Shown piece after piece: positions 16,205 to 23,738 of a DNA stretch of 28,980 nt. Within the stretch, counting starts at the first letter, position 1; every line of letters begins with the position of its first letter. Both the position numbers and the translations under genes were made by a program. This stretch comes from JAUWGC01 sp963753055 (lineage in GTDB: Bacteria > Bacteroidota > Bacteroidia > Bacteroidales > B18-G4). The stretch spans positions 1 to 28,980 of the forward strand of contig CAVWAP010000007.1 of assembly GCA_963753055.1 (NCBI GenBank). The letters run 5' to 3'. The notes under the pieces are model-generated. The model was not told the DNA's origin and ran no database searches. It was given only the letters and a program-made list of their open reading frames with translations.

Positions 16205-16954
16205 CTAAATAATTTTTTTCAATTCCTTGGCCACATGCTTCCATTCATCGGCCGTGGCCAGAGCGGCCAATTCGGTGTGAAGTGAAGACAAGCCCACAAA
16301 ACTGCTCACCCACTCCTCATTGCTTTCTTCCACCAGCGCTTCCAGGTCTTCATAGCTGGCTTTATTACTGAGAAGTACCTCTTCTTCGCTTTGATCATAT
16401 TCCAATATCTTTACCACAAGATCGTAAACGCTTGTAGAGAATTCTTCTGCCACAAGACCTGCTTTTTCACTGTTATCCTGATTTTCAAAAGATTCCCGGA
16501 TCTTACTATCAAATTTATCCAGGGTCTTTTTATACTTGGCCAGGATCTTATCATTGGTCTTCTTACTTTTCTTTATGGCTTTGGAAATTGAGCTGATCGC
16601 AGCATCCCATTCTTCCTGGCTCATGTTTTCCTGGATGGCGATTCTGTGAGGGATGAAGGATTTGTTGGCCTCTATCTCATATTCCACTACGGTGGCATAA
16701 AAGGCATCAAAAGCAGCTTTATCCGTGCTTTGATCCATGGCCAGCTGCCTTAACTCTTTGGTAAATACTTTTGTTTTTTTATTATAGGTCTTCGAGAGTT
16801 TCTTAACGGCTTTGATCTCGTTCAGAATCTCTTCTTTTTTATCCAGATCCACTACCTCCTGCTTAACAGGTTTAGCGAGTTTCAGGATTAGTAGATCGTT
16901 TGAAGGTCCTCCCAGGAGGATGGCCAGTAATGCAAGTGCTGCTCCTATTAACAT
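16205..16954 (-). CDS. Exported or membrane-anchored helical protein of unknown function
   Basis: 249 residues from ATG at 16954. A short hydrophobic N-terminus (MLIGAALALLAILLGG) acts as an uncleaved anchor or signal. The rest is almost entirely charged helix with Lys- and Glu-rich heptad-like patterns (AVKKLSKTYNKKTKVFTKEL, SISKAIKKSKKTNDKILAKY), so coiled coil is likely. I do not recognise a family. It lies between the CorA-like channel gene (21 bases upstream) and the DUF2490-like barrel gene (9 bases downstream). A periplasmic helical spacer or scaffold is possible but unproven. Confidence 0.65.
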   Translation of the reverse strand: MLIGAALALLAILLGGPSNDLLILKLAKPVKQEVVDLDKKEEILNEIKAVKKLSKTYNKKTKVFTKELRQLAMDQSTDKAAFDAFYATVVEYEIEANKSFIPHRIAIQENMSQEEWDAAISSISKAIKKSKKTNDKILAKYKKTLDKFDSKIRESFENQDNSEKAGLVAEEFSTSVYDLVVKILEYDQSEEEVLLSNKASYEDLEALVEESNEEWVSSFVGLSSLHTELAALATADEWKHVAKELKKII

Positions 16955-16975
16955 AGTTTTAAGTTTTAAAGTGTA

Positions 16976-17938
16976 TTAGTCAAACCAACCGTTTTTATAA
17001 AAATATCTCATGAATACCGACGATATCAGAACCAGGACACCCAGCAGGAAGAAGTAGCCATAATGCCAGTTCAACTCAGGCATGTTTACGAAGTTCATGC
17101 CATAGATCCCGCTCACCAGGGTCAGGGGAACAAAAATGGCCTGGATGATGGTCAGAAAATTTAATCTTTTATTGGACTTCTCCTGGAGTAGCAGATTGTA
17201 ATGATCGTGCAGGGAATTCAGCCTGACTTCAGTGGTGGCAACGGATTCCTTCAATATCTTCAGGTTTTGAAGCAGCTTCTCAAAGTATTGGCTGTAAGGA
17301 CTCTCTTTATCAATAGCTACCTTGGTGGGGGGGAAGCTAAGTGAGAAATACTGCTTTTCAAGTACCCTGTTGAAATTTGAGAGATGCTGTTTGAATGACC
17401 GGAATTCAGCAGGATCAACAGCGGAATACTTGTGATCAAAGTCCTGATCAATCTCCTCCACCTCCTCCCGGTAAGAATGAATTAGCTTCCCTTTCTCTTT
17501 GAGGATGTGACGGATGAGAACAAATAGCAGGAAGGATGCACCCATTTCTTTCCCTGCCTGCATTGCGATTGCGGGGAGGGATTCGAAAAATTGATTGAAA
17601 ACTGCGTCGGAGCTTTCATGAATGATGAACAGGGCATTTTCCTGCTGTATGATGCCCAGATACTTTATGGGGTCCTTTGCTGCCGAGGAGAAATATGCAA
17701 GTTCGCCATAGGCACAATCATCTATGTATTCAAATATGATGTGATCCGATGGTTCCTGCAGGAATTTATAGATTTTTCCCGGCAACATCACAGGCTGCAA
17801 AATTTCGGAGGCTTCAATGCGCCGTTCCACCTGAATATCACACAGATAGATAATATCGTATTGCATGTCTCTGCCGAAGGTGCTTAGTGTCCCTTCTTCA
17901 ACAGTACCCTCGACTATTTTGTAACATCTTGCATTCAT
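16976..17938 (-). CDS. CorA-family divalent cation channel
   Basis: 320 residues from ATG at 17938. The hallmark YGMNF (GMN at 280-282) ends the first membrane helix (FLTIIQAIFVPLTLVSGI), followed by the periplasmic loop VNMPEL and a second helix (YFFLLGVLVLISSVFMRYFY). The C-terminus KNGWFD matches the short basic tail of the family. The long N-terminal cytosolic part is divergent; the stalk helix (NLKILKESVATTEVRLNSLH) is visible just before the membrane part. Family knowledge: pentameric channels for Mg2+, Co2+ or, in ZntB types, Zn2+; which ion applies here cannot be told. It is the first gene after the terminator at 17966-17998, with only 27 bases between that hairpin and the ATG. Confidence 0.88.
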   Translation of the reverse strand: MNARCYKIVEGTVEEGTLSTFGRDMQYDIIYLCDIQVERRIEASEILQPVMLPGKIYKFLQEPSDHIIFEYIDDCAYGELAYFSSAAKDPIKYLGIIQQENALFIIHESSDAVFNQFFESLPAIAMQAGKEMGASFLLFVLIRHILKEKGKLIHSYREEVEEIDQDFDHKYSAVDPAEFRSFKQHLSNFNRVLEKQYFSLSFPPTKVAIDKESPYSQYFEKLLQNLKILKESVATTEVRLNSLHDHYNLLLQEKSNKRLNFLTIIQAIFVPLTLVSGIYGMNFVNMPELNWHYGYFFLLGVLVLISSVFMRYFYKNGWFD

Positions 17939-17960
17939 TTTTCCTGAGATTTTCCTGAGA
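17939..17960 (-). repeat. 11-bp perfect tandem repeat in the CorA-like gene leader
   Basis: TCTCAGGAAAA occurs twice in direct succession (17950-17960 and 17939-17949, minus strand), the second copy touching the ATG. The AGGA in the copy next to the ATG may serve as a ribosome site. Two copies could be chance or a small duplication. Confidence 0.7.
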
Positions 17961-17965
17961 TTAAT

Positions 17966-17998
17966 AAATGGTCCGGAGTTTTTTACTCCGGACCATTT
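17966..17998 (-). terminator. 14-bp perfect hairpin terminator, possibly bidirectional
   Basis: AAATGGTCCGGAGT (17966-17979) and ACTCCGGACCATTT (17985-17998) are exact reverse complements around a 5-base homopolymer loop. On either strand the stem ends in a short T-rich stretch. It lies 14 bases after the stop of the DUF1254 gene at 18013, ending the first unit. Confidence 0.85.
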
Positions 17999-18012
17999 TA
18001 GATTATAGGAGC

Positions 18013-19608
18013 TTATTTTTGCAATACAAGCTCTCCAGGCCTCCAGGTCTTATCAATCCAGGGTGCCAGGGGTCCATAGGCACGCAGAAGAATAAACCAG
18101 CTTTTTCCCGGAATGGTTTGTATCCAGTTTCCTTCATCTACCCCATCAGGTAGTGTCGGAGCAAAGACTACATCTACAGATCCATCTTTGTTTTCTTTAA
18201 TTTTGCCAGTTAAACTGTTAATACCAGCAAAAGGTTGATCAGTTTGCAACATACAGCGAGTTTGCGGATCGTATATAGTTACCGACCAGTTGTCTTTAAC
18301 CGGAAAGTTTGCAGGTAAGTGCATTTTGTAGGTTTTGGCCCCATCCAATTCTCTGTGTTCCGAATCCATACCAGCAATTGCGTATTGCGATCCGGCACCT
18401 GGCTTTGTTAATGCCATTGCAGGAGTTACGCATACTGCATTATAATGCATCCATAGACGAGAATCCATGCGACGTGCACCATCTTTTAAGAATTCAGTAT
18501 CGTTATCGGCAAAAGCCATTACCCATTCACTTTTTTCGCCAGGATAGTAATAATGTCCAGGATCTCGAGGTTCAATGGTATTTGCACGAGCATAAGCATT
18601 ACCTATATCAACTGCTTCTGATAATAATTTTTTCATGCGTGCATCCGGATTAAAAGGCTGCCCTTTTACAATACCCAATGTTCTTAAAATTCCCAGGTTT
18701 TCTGCATCGTAAAAGCCGTCTGGCTCTTCCTGAATGATCTGGTTCAGGTCTTCGAAGAAAGTATAGTCATTTGGGGCAACGGTGTTGTAGTATACACCCG
18801 ACATATTTTTGAACTCCATTTTTGGAGGATTGTCCTTTTGCGACAATGGATACACTTTGAGGTTTTCCTTAATCCTGGTTGCAGCAGCTTCAACACCTGT
18901 TTCGGTATAACCGCGCATAAAATTCCAAACATTATAGGTGTTTGATTGATACACATAATATCCATCAGGGACATCACCTTCGTATCCCGGAGGTAAAACC
19001 AGGTATTTGCCACCTTTTCCTTTATCCGGACCAGCAGCACCCATATCGGTAATATATCGAAAGGCAGCATCATCTAAAATACCAAGTACTCCGGGAGGTA
19101 TTTCAATAACGGTAGGACCATCATTTTTAAGGTCCAAAAATCCCCAAGTATATAAAGAGGTGTTATTATAGGTAAGCGCGAGTGACTTGGAATCACCCAG
19201 CTGCTCCCAGATCAAAATTTGATTGCTTTTACCCATTCCCATATCACGATTCCCTTTACGGAGATTGTATAAAGAAACGGCCGGGGTCATATTGATAAAA
19301 GCCTGTACAGCGCGTGCCCGATCGACATATTCATATACATTATCAATGGTTTTTCGATTAGGTATTCCATCGAAAAATTCCAGGGTTCCAATGGGTGATC
19401 CTATTAAATCCGGAGTAGTAATATTCTCTGGAATGGGGGTGGTCATTTTCATGACAGGCTGTTGTGTGACCATCTTGGTCTTGGTGGATTGTGCCATGCC
19501 TAAACTGACTACCGAAGCCAGTACAACACAGCTCACGATTGTTTTCATTGTTTTCATTGTTTTTATGGTTTTTACTGTTTTTATTTTATGCATTCGTAAT
19601 GAGTCCAT
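18013..19608 (-). CDS. Exported DUF1254/DUF1214 protein, subfamily A, with repeat-rich N-terminus
   Basis: 531 residues from the ATG at 19608, 6 bases after the previous stop. The first 25 residues are a basic KT repeat (KTVKTIKTMKTMKTIV) followed by a signal core (SCVVLASVVSLGMAQ). In-frame ATGs at 19593, 19557 and 19548 are alternative starts, and the last two give a more ordinary signal peptide. Then QQPVMKMTTPIPENITTPD, LEFFDGIPNRKTIDNVYEYV (DUF1254), GPDKGKGGKYLVLPPGY, and a C-terminal DUF1214 with VKDNWSVTIYDPQTRCMLQT, NWIQTIPGKSWFILLRAYG and TWRPGELVLQK. It is closest in motif detail to the subfamily A protein at 2731. It ends the first unit before the 14-bp terminator. Function unknown. 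Confidence 0.9.
   Translation of the reverse strand: MDSLRMHKIKTVKTIKTMKTMKTIVSCVVLASVVSLGMAQSTKTKMVTQQPVMKMTTPIPENITTPDLIGSPIGTLEFFDGIPNRKTIDNVYEYVDRARAVQAFINMTPAVSLYNLRKGNRDMGMGKSNQILIWEQLGDSKSLALTYNNTSLYTWGFLDLKNDGPTVIEIPPGVLGILDDAAFRYITDMGAAGPDKGKGGKYLVLPPGYEGDVPDGYYVYQSNTYNVWNFMRGYTETGVEAAATRIKENLKVYPLSQKDNPPKMEFKNMSGVYYNTVAPNDYTFFEDLNQIIQEEPDGFYDAENLGILRTLGIVKGQPFNPDARMKKLLSEAVDIGNAYARANTIEPRDPGHYYYPGEKSEWVMAFADNDTEFLKDGARRMDSRLWMHYNAVCVTPAMALTKPGAGSQYAIAGMDSEHRELDGAKTYKMHLPANFPVKDNWSVTIYDPQTRCMLQTDQPFAGINSLTGKIKENKDGSVDVVFAPTLPDGVDEGNWIQTIPGKSWFILLRAYGPLAPWIDKTWRPGELVLQK
19537..19590 (-). repeat. In-frame 9-base repeat overlapping candidate start codons
   Basis: On the minus strand AAAACAATG recurs in exact tandem (last exact units at 19537-19563), preceded by degenerate copies such as AAAAACCAT and AAAAACAGT back to 19590. 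Each unit keeps the reading frame and encodes K-T-M/I/V. The exact units carry in-frame ATGs, so copy-number change would alter both signal length and start choice. Confidence 0.7.
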
Positions 19609-19614
19609 TTTGCC

Positions 19615-20652
19615 TTATAGCTCCCACCCAAAGGTTGTCGCTAAAACATAATCAAAGGGGGATGAACCTTCAGCTGGCTGGTTATCATAATTGACAGATA
19701 AACCCAGATTAATGAAAAAATCCCGTTTGAACTCGTACTTCAGGTTGAAGGAAAAATCGGTCCTGAAACGTTTGCTTTCTGTTAAACTGGGATAAGCAAT
19801 CGCTTTTGTCAGGAGATCAAGATCTCCAAGGTTGAAAATGTTGTATTCAAGGGCAACAAATGCTTCAGCACTATTCCTGCCAGTAGCTGTGACATCGCTA
19901 TAATTCTCATAGTTCCATGCTGCACCAGCTGCCAGGCCCAAATTCATCCGAGTTGTTTTAACTAGATAATTACCAACACCGCCTTTGGTTATGGCTCTGA
20001 GATTAAGCTGCTGTTCGGAACTTTGCAGGAGATCTGTTCTGGCCACGGCAAACCAGTCCTTGACAATAAAGAATAGGAAGCCCAATCCACCAGTTGTACG
20101 ACTGGTTTTGGACGTATATTCATCATCTTCCTGAAAAGTCCGGATAAAACCAATGCTTAAATCGGATTTGTATTTACTCGACACATAACCTGTTTCTAAA
20201 CTGCCGCTGAACTGCTGGTTGTTGTTTGCCTTAGTCAGGGTATATCCGATGGATACCAAAAAGTCAACACGGCTCCAGAAGGTCGGATCTACCTCTTTTA
20301 AGAACAGGATATCCTCAAATTGCTCTCTCGTTATACCTTTCTCAGTATCATTAATCAGAACTACGGAGGGATTTTCTTTATTGCTTGTTAATGTGCCATG
20401 ATAGCGATTACCCTGAGCTGTTAAAATCACGAATTGATTAGAAGTACTAATCTGTGCCACTTCATTTCCGTCTACTTTAAAATCACTGTCGCTGTAACTT
20501 GTTTCAATAGTGACTACCCCATTATCAAACAATTTGATCTCCCCCAAAAGCATCTCGCCACTGACCATAATAAGGGTATCCTCTTGGGCCATAAGCTCAG
20601 TATATCCCATTATTATGATCAGTAGCAAAACAGATACTTTCCAGATTTTCAT
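19615..20652 (-). CDS. DUF481-like outer-membrane barrel protein
   Basis: 345 residues from ATG at 20652 with a signal peptide (MKIWKVSVLLLIIIMGYTEL, cleaved near LMA-Q). The first part is an all-beta region with DTLIMVSGEMLLGEIKLFDN and QFVILTAQGNRYHGTLTS. The second part is a barrel with SLETGYVSSKYKSDLSIGFI, GLGFLFFIVKDWFAVARTDL, FRTDFSFNLKYEFKRDFFIN and a terminal aromatic-rich strand ending FGWEL. This layout fits DUF481 proteins, which in Bacteroidota and Proteobacteria are outer-membrane proteins of unclear role. It sits between the two DUF1254 genes of this unit with gaps of 13 and 6 bases, so it is almost certainly co-transcribed with them. Confidence 0.82.
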   Translation of the reverse strand: MKIWKVSVLLLIIIMGYTELMAQEDTLIMVSGEMLLGEIKLFDNGVVTIETSYSDSDFKVDGNEVAQISTSNQFVILTAQGNRYHGTLTSNKENPSVVLINDTEKGITREQFEDILFLKEVDPTFWSRVDFLVSIGYTLTKANNNQQFSGSLETGYVSSKYKSDLSIGFIRTFQEDDEYTSKTSRTTGGLGFLFFIVKDWFAVARTDLLQSSEQQLNLRAITKGGVGNYLVKTTRMNLGLAAGAAWNYENYSDVTATGRNSAEAFVALEYNIFNLGDLDLLTKAIAYPSLTESKRFRTDFSFNLKYEFKRDFFINLGLSVNYDNQPAEGSSPFDYVLATTFGWEL

Positions 20653-20665
20653 TTTCAGATAATTT

Positions 20666-20917
20666 TCAATTCACCAACTCCACATCGTTCGGAACCCATG
20701 TTTTGTTGTTGAATGCGTTGAGCGGACCGTAGTAGCGTATGTAAACAAAGAAGCCCTGATCCGGGATAACTTCTACCCAGTTTTGTTTTTCAACACCAGC
20801 TGGTTGCTTGGCCGAGAAATATATGTCGATAGAACCATCTTCATTAGTCACTGGTGGTGGAGTTTGCTGGCTGCTAATACTTGGATAAGGCATCGTATTA
20901 ACTACGCAGCGATTATA
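20666..20917 (-). CDS. DUF1254/DUF1214 lipoprotein subfamily B, C-terminal fragment (frame broken)
   Basis: This frame continues the DUF1214 domain of the gene at 22295: YNRCVVNTMPYPSISSQQTP, DGSIDIYFSAKQPAG, NWVEVIPDQGFFVYIRYYG and NKTWVPNDVELVN at the end. The upstream fragment stops at TIYDNL; dropping one base between 20912 and 20918 gives TIYDNYNRC, matching the TxYDxxTRC motif of the paralogues. An apparent start at 20962 in this frame lies inside the upstream coding region and has no signal for independent use. Confidence 0.85.
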   Translation of the reverse strand, partial: YNRCVVNTMPYPSISSQQTPPPVTNEDGSIDIYFSAKQPAGVEKQNWVEVIPDQGFFVYIRYYGPLNAFNNKTWVPNDVELVN

Positions 20918-22295
20918 GGTTATCGTAAATAGTAACTGACCAGAAAAGCTTAACAGGAACACCAGGAGGCATATTTAATTTGTAGGTCTTGTTTCCCTCG
21001 AAGAAATTATCATCACTGTCCTTATAGGTAGTCTGGTATCTTGAACCAAGACCTTCAGGCATTTGCATAGCCATTGCAGGAGTAATACCATCGGCAGTAA
21101 AATGAAATACCGTACGTGCTTCAAGGTTGATATAGTCGTTCTGATAGAAAGTAGAATTATTAATTACATATGGACTTTCCCATTGGCGATCAGGATATAC
21201 TTTTGCGTTTTCAACTCGCGTATTAAACGCAATTACACGCGACATCGCTACCGCTTGTTCAGCTGCTTTAGCCAAGATCTTTTGCATGCGGGCATCGGGG
21301 TTAAAAGGCTTCCCTTTTTCAATACCTATAGAAGCTAATTCACCCAAACGTTCCTTGCCAAATGCTTCGGCTGGCTCGTAATTAATTAGAGCATGCATCC
21401 AGGCAAAAGCAGTGGCATCTTCGGGCACCAAAGTGTTGATAGGAATACCCGTTACATTGGTATAGGTGCATTCGCGCGGACCAGTACTTAAAGGATAAAT
21501 TTTACAACCTTCGCGGAAATAATCCATGGCGCCTTCTCCAAAACCGATCACTGCAGCATTGGCGCGAACAAATGAGAATACCCGATAAGTTGGTGATTTA
21601 AACACCCAATATCCATCAGGAACATCACCTTCGTAATCAGGAGGTAAAATCAAATATTTTCCACCTTTGCCTTTATCCATTCCGGTTGGTCCAATATCAA
21701 AAAGAAACTTAAAATTAGCATCATCAACAGGTCCCATTAAACCACCGGGTACTTCAAATACCGTTGGGCCATCGGCCTTTAAGTCGAATACCAACATTGA
21801 ATAAATACTCTCGGTATTCCCGGTAAGCCATAATGCTTTTGAATCCAAACGATCGGCTGTAACAGCAATGTGTGAGCTGCTATGGGTTCCATAATCGCGT
21901 ACAACTCCCTCTATCATTCCTTTCATAGAAAGCGCAGGATACATGCTTAAGTACAACTGAGTAGCTTTTTGCAAATCCAGCTCGTCGTAAACTTTCTGAA
22001 TGGTTTGTTCTGTAGGATAACCACCCGGAAATTCAAGCTTTCCGAAACGGGTATCCATGCTTACAGCAGCTGGCTTAAACCCGCCTGTTACATAGGGGGT
22101 TTGAGTTTTAGCCCAGTCAAAAATACTTGTTGTGGCATCTGGCATTTGTTTGCTTAGCTTAACAGCTGGAGCAGCCCCCTCCAAAGAGGTGCTTTCTGCC
22201 TTGTCAGTGCCGCTGCTAGAAGTATCTCCGCAGCCTGTAATGAAGGCTACCAAAATCAGGGGCAGAAGTAAATAATTGAAGCGTAATTTTTTCAT
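20913..22295 (-). CDS. DUF1254/DUF1214 lipoprotein subfamily B, N-terminal fragment (frame broken)
   Basis: From ATG at 22295, a lipoprotein signal with FITGC (Cys22) precedes a Ser/Thr-rich linker. DUF1254 follows with GKLEFPGGYPTEQTIQKVYD, LDLQKATQLYLSMYPALSMK and the core GPTGMDKGKGGKYLILPPDY, where the usual GPDKG reads G-M-D-K-G. The frame stops at 20913 within DUF1214 (VKLFWSVTIYDNL). Together with the next fragment the protein has about 542 residues. It is the subfamily B partner of the protein at 4301, but lipid-anchored where that one is released by signal peptidase I. It follows the barrel gene by 31 bases and precedes the DUF481-like gene by 13. Confidence 0.88.
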   Translation of the reverse strand: MKKLRFNYLLLPLILVAFITGCGDTSSSGTDKAESTSLEGAAPAVKLSKQMPDATTSIFDWAKTQTPYVTGGFKPAAVSMDTRFGKLEFPGGYPTEQTIQKVYDELDLQKATQLYLSMYPALSMKGMIEGVVRDYGTHSSSHIAVTADRLDSKALWLTGNTESIYSMLVFDLKADGPTVFEVPGGLMGPVDDANFKFLFDIGPTGMDKGKGGKYLILPPDYEGDVPDGYWVFKSPTYRVFSFVRANAAVIGFGEGAMDYFREGCKIYPLSTGPRECTYTNVTGIPINTLVPEDATAFAWMHALINYEPAEAFGKERLGELASIGIEKGKPFNPDARMQKILAKAAEQAVAMSRVIAFNTRVENAKVYPDRQWESPYVINNSTFYQNDYINLEARTVFHFTADGITPAMAMQMPEGLGSRYQTTYKDSDDNFFEGNKTYKLNMPPGVPVKLFWSVTIYDNL

Positions 22296-22326
22296 GGTTT
22301 TGATGGTTTTGAAGTTTGGGTTTGTA

Positions 22327-23397
22327 TTAGTTATTTGATTTACCCATCAGGGTATTGGTTAAGAAAGTCAGGTTGAGCATAAAGAAATTGGTCTTAAAAC
22401 GCTGTGCACAGTTATAGTCAAAGGCGTATTTGGCCGTGAGCTGCATGCGTTCTTTCCAGACCCAGTATCCCGCTGAAAATGCCAGGGTACTTTTCTTATC
22501 ATGGATGCTTACATCCCAATCTGCCACCGAACCCCTGTCGTCGGTTACCTGGTAATTATGTCCTCCCATGATGCCCAGTTCCAGGCCCTCAGAGACATAC
22601 TGGCTGATGCCCCATTCCAGGGAGAAACGGTTGCCGGGATTAAAATCTGCATCCTTTACAAAACCATTTAACTCATAGGTGAGCCCCAGCACGAGGTCGG
22701 TGGATTGGTCTTCTACAGGGTAGAAATTTCCCCAGGCCTGAACCTGGTGGGTCCAGAAACCCATGCCCACATTATCAGGAGCGCCTGTGGTATATCTTCC
22801 GGTTGGAGCCGTAAAGCCATAGGCCAGGGTTACATCTACCCATTTGGAGGCCCATGAAAGACCAAGTGGCTGAACAAACATATCTCCAAATCCGGAGATT
22901 CTATCATCTGTGGATGTATTATAATCAGAGTCGACACTCCCGTCTCTTTGTTCGGTGATCAGCGAAACCTTTGAGGTGGAATAGAGGGGTACAACGCCGA
23001 CCAACAATCTCGCTCCTCCCAGGAACTGGAAGGGAGAGGCCCAGAAAAAGGCCGGAACTTCGGCATACGAATTCAGTTTAATGCTCAGGTCAACATCCGC
23101 CGGCAGGCCCGGGTCCAGCATGTCCAGCGGAAAGGAGTTATGCTTGGTCCCAAACTGGTCCACATAGGTATCTGTAATTGCATAGTAGTTGTAAACGAGC
23201 ACAAAAAATCCCGGAGGTGCAGCAGCCATGTCGCGGACATTGGAAAATGCGGTCATGTATGCCCCGGTTTGAAAGGGAGATACAGCCTGTCCGTGGATTG
23301 AGTTGAGTGGCAGGCATAACACTACCGCCATCAGCAGCACCGGGATTAGATTTTTTAAAGCTTTTGAGTTGTTTTGAGTTGTTTTCATGGTCATCAT
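22327..23397 (-). CDS. MetA-pathway-like outer-membrane transporter barrel
   Basis: 356 residues from the ATG at 23397 (MMTMKTTQNNSKALKN); a GTG at 23457 would add a non-signal extension and the ATG at 23388 is an equal alternative. The signal is NLIPVLLMAVVLCLPLNSIH, cleaved near GQA. The mature protein is a beta barrel with GFFVLVYNYYAITDTYVDQF, VDVTLAYGFTAPTGRY, WTHQVQAWGNFY, LVLGLTYELNGFVKDADFNP, and MQLTAKYAFDYNCAQRFKTN at the end. This is the layout of the 'MetA-pathway of phenol degradation' transporter family, predicted to move hydrophobic small molecules through the outer membrane; the substrate is unknown. It is the first gene after the kinase/regulator pair and heads a block with two DUF1254 genes. 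Confidence 0.8.
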   Translation of the reverse strand: MMTMKTTQNNSKALKNLIPVLLMAVVLCLPLNSIHGQAVSPFQTGAYMTAFSNVRDMAAAPPGFFVLVYNYYAITDTYVDQFGTKHNSFPLDMLDPGLPADVDLSIKLNSYAEVPAFFWASPFQFLGGARLLVGVVPLYSTSKVSLITEQRDGSVDSDYNTSTDDRISGFGDMFVQPLGLSWASKWVDVTLAYGFTAPTGRYTTGAPDNVGMGFWTHQVQAWGNFYPVEDQSTDLVLGLTYELNGFVKDADFNPGNRFSLEWGISQYVSEGLELGIMGGHNYQVTDDRGSVADWDVSIHDKKSTLAFSAGYWVWKERMQLTAKYAFDYNCAQRFKTNFFMLNLTFLTNTLMGKSNN

Positions 23398-23420
23398 ATC
23401 TTTAAAATCTGTTGATTTAA

Positions 23421-23452
23421 TAAAGATAGATTCCACTGGTGGCAGGATCAAT
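23421..23452 (-). promoter_or_regulatory. Candidate promoter of the barrel/DUF1254 block
   Basis: Minus-strand ATTG (23449-23452), 20 bases, then TATCTTTA (23421-23428): near match to the Bacteroidota -33/-7 pattern with ideal spacing. The ATG at 23397 lies 23 bases downstream, allowing a normal short leader. It lies in the 107-base gap between the regulator and the barrel gene, where a regulated promoter is expected. Confidence 0.4.
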
Positions 23453-23504
23453 ACCACCTTAGGGTAATAAAAGTAGCAGAAAAGTAGTAGAAAGGCCTTA
23501 TCTC

Positions 23505-23738
23505 TCAGTCAAGGCTGATCAATTTGTCTTTTTTTACCTTGCTAAGCAGCTGGAAACGGCTTTTCACATCCAGTTTTTTGAAGATATTCCCCAGGTGCTT
23601 TTTGATGGTGGATTCCGAGACAAATAGTTTATCTGAAATTTCCTTGTTACGTAAGCCCTCATTCAACAACTTGATGATTTCTGTTTCTCTAAGGGTCAGG
23701 TATACTTCGTTCTGCTCGACGGAAGGCGGAGGCAGCAC
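23505..23738 (-). CDS. LuxR helix-turn-helix, C-terminal fragment of the receiver-MalT regulator (frame broken)
   Basis: The fragment reads YLTLRETEIIKLLNEGLRNK, then SDKLFVSESTIKKHLGNIFK and KKLDVKSRFQLLSKVKKDKL, a complete LuxR-type helix-turn-helix with the usual T/S-x-R-E-x-E-I/V start and the recognition-helix pattern S-x-x-T-I/V-K-K-H. It is in the frame one base later than the gene at 26658 and is not a gene of its own: the paralogue at 10032 carries the same domain fused. The GTG at 23738 is only the first start-like codon in this frame. Skipping one base somewhere between 23740 and 23830 rejoins the two. Confidence 0.85.
   Translation of the reverse strand: MLPPPSVEQNEVYLTLRETEIIKLLNEGLRNKEISDKLFVSESTIKKHLGNIFKKLDVKSRFQLLSKVKKDKLISLD

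Noticed and set aside
23398..23457. Longer start for the barrel protein at the GTG at 23457
   Set aside because: The extra residues would put a charged stretch before the signal peptide; the ATGs at 23397 and 23388 give an ordinary signal.
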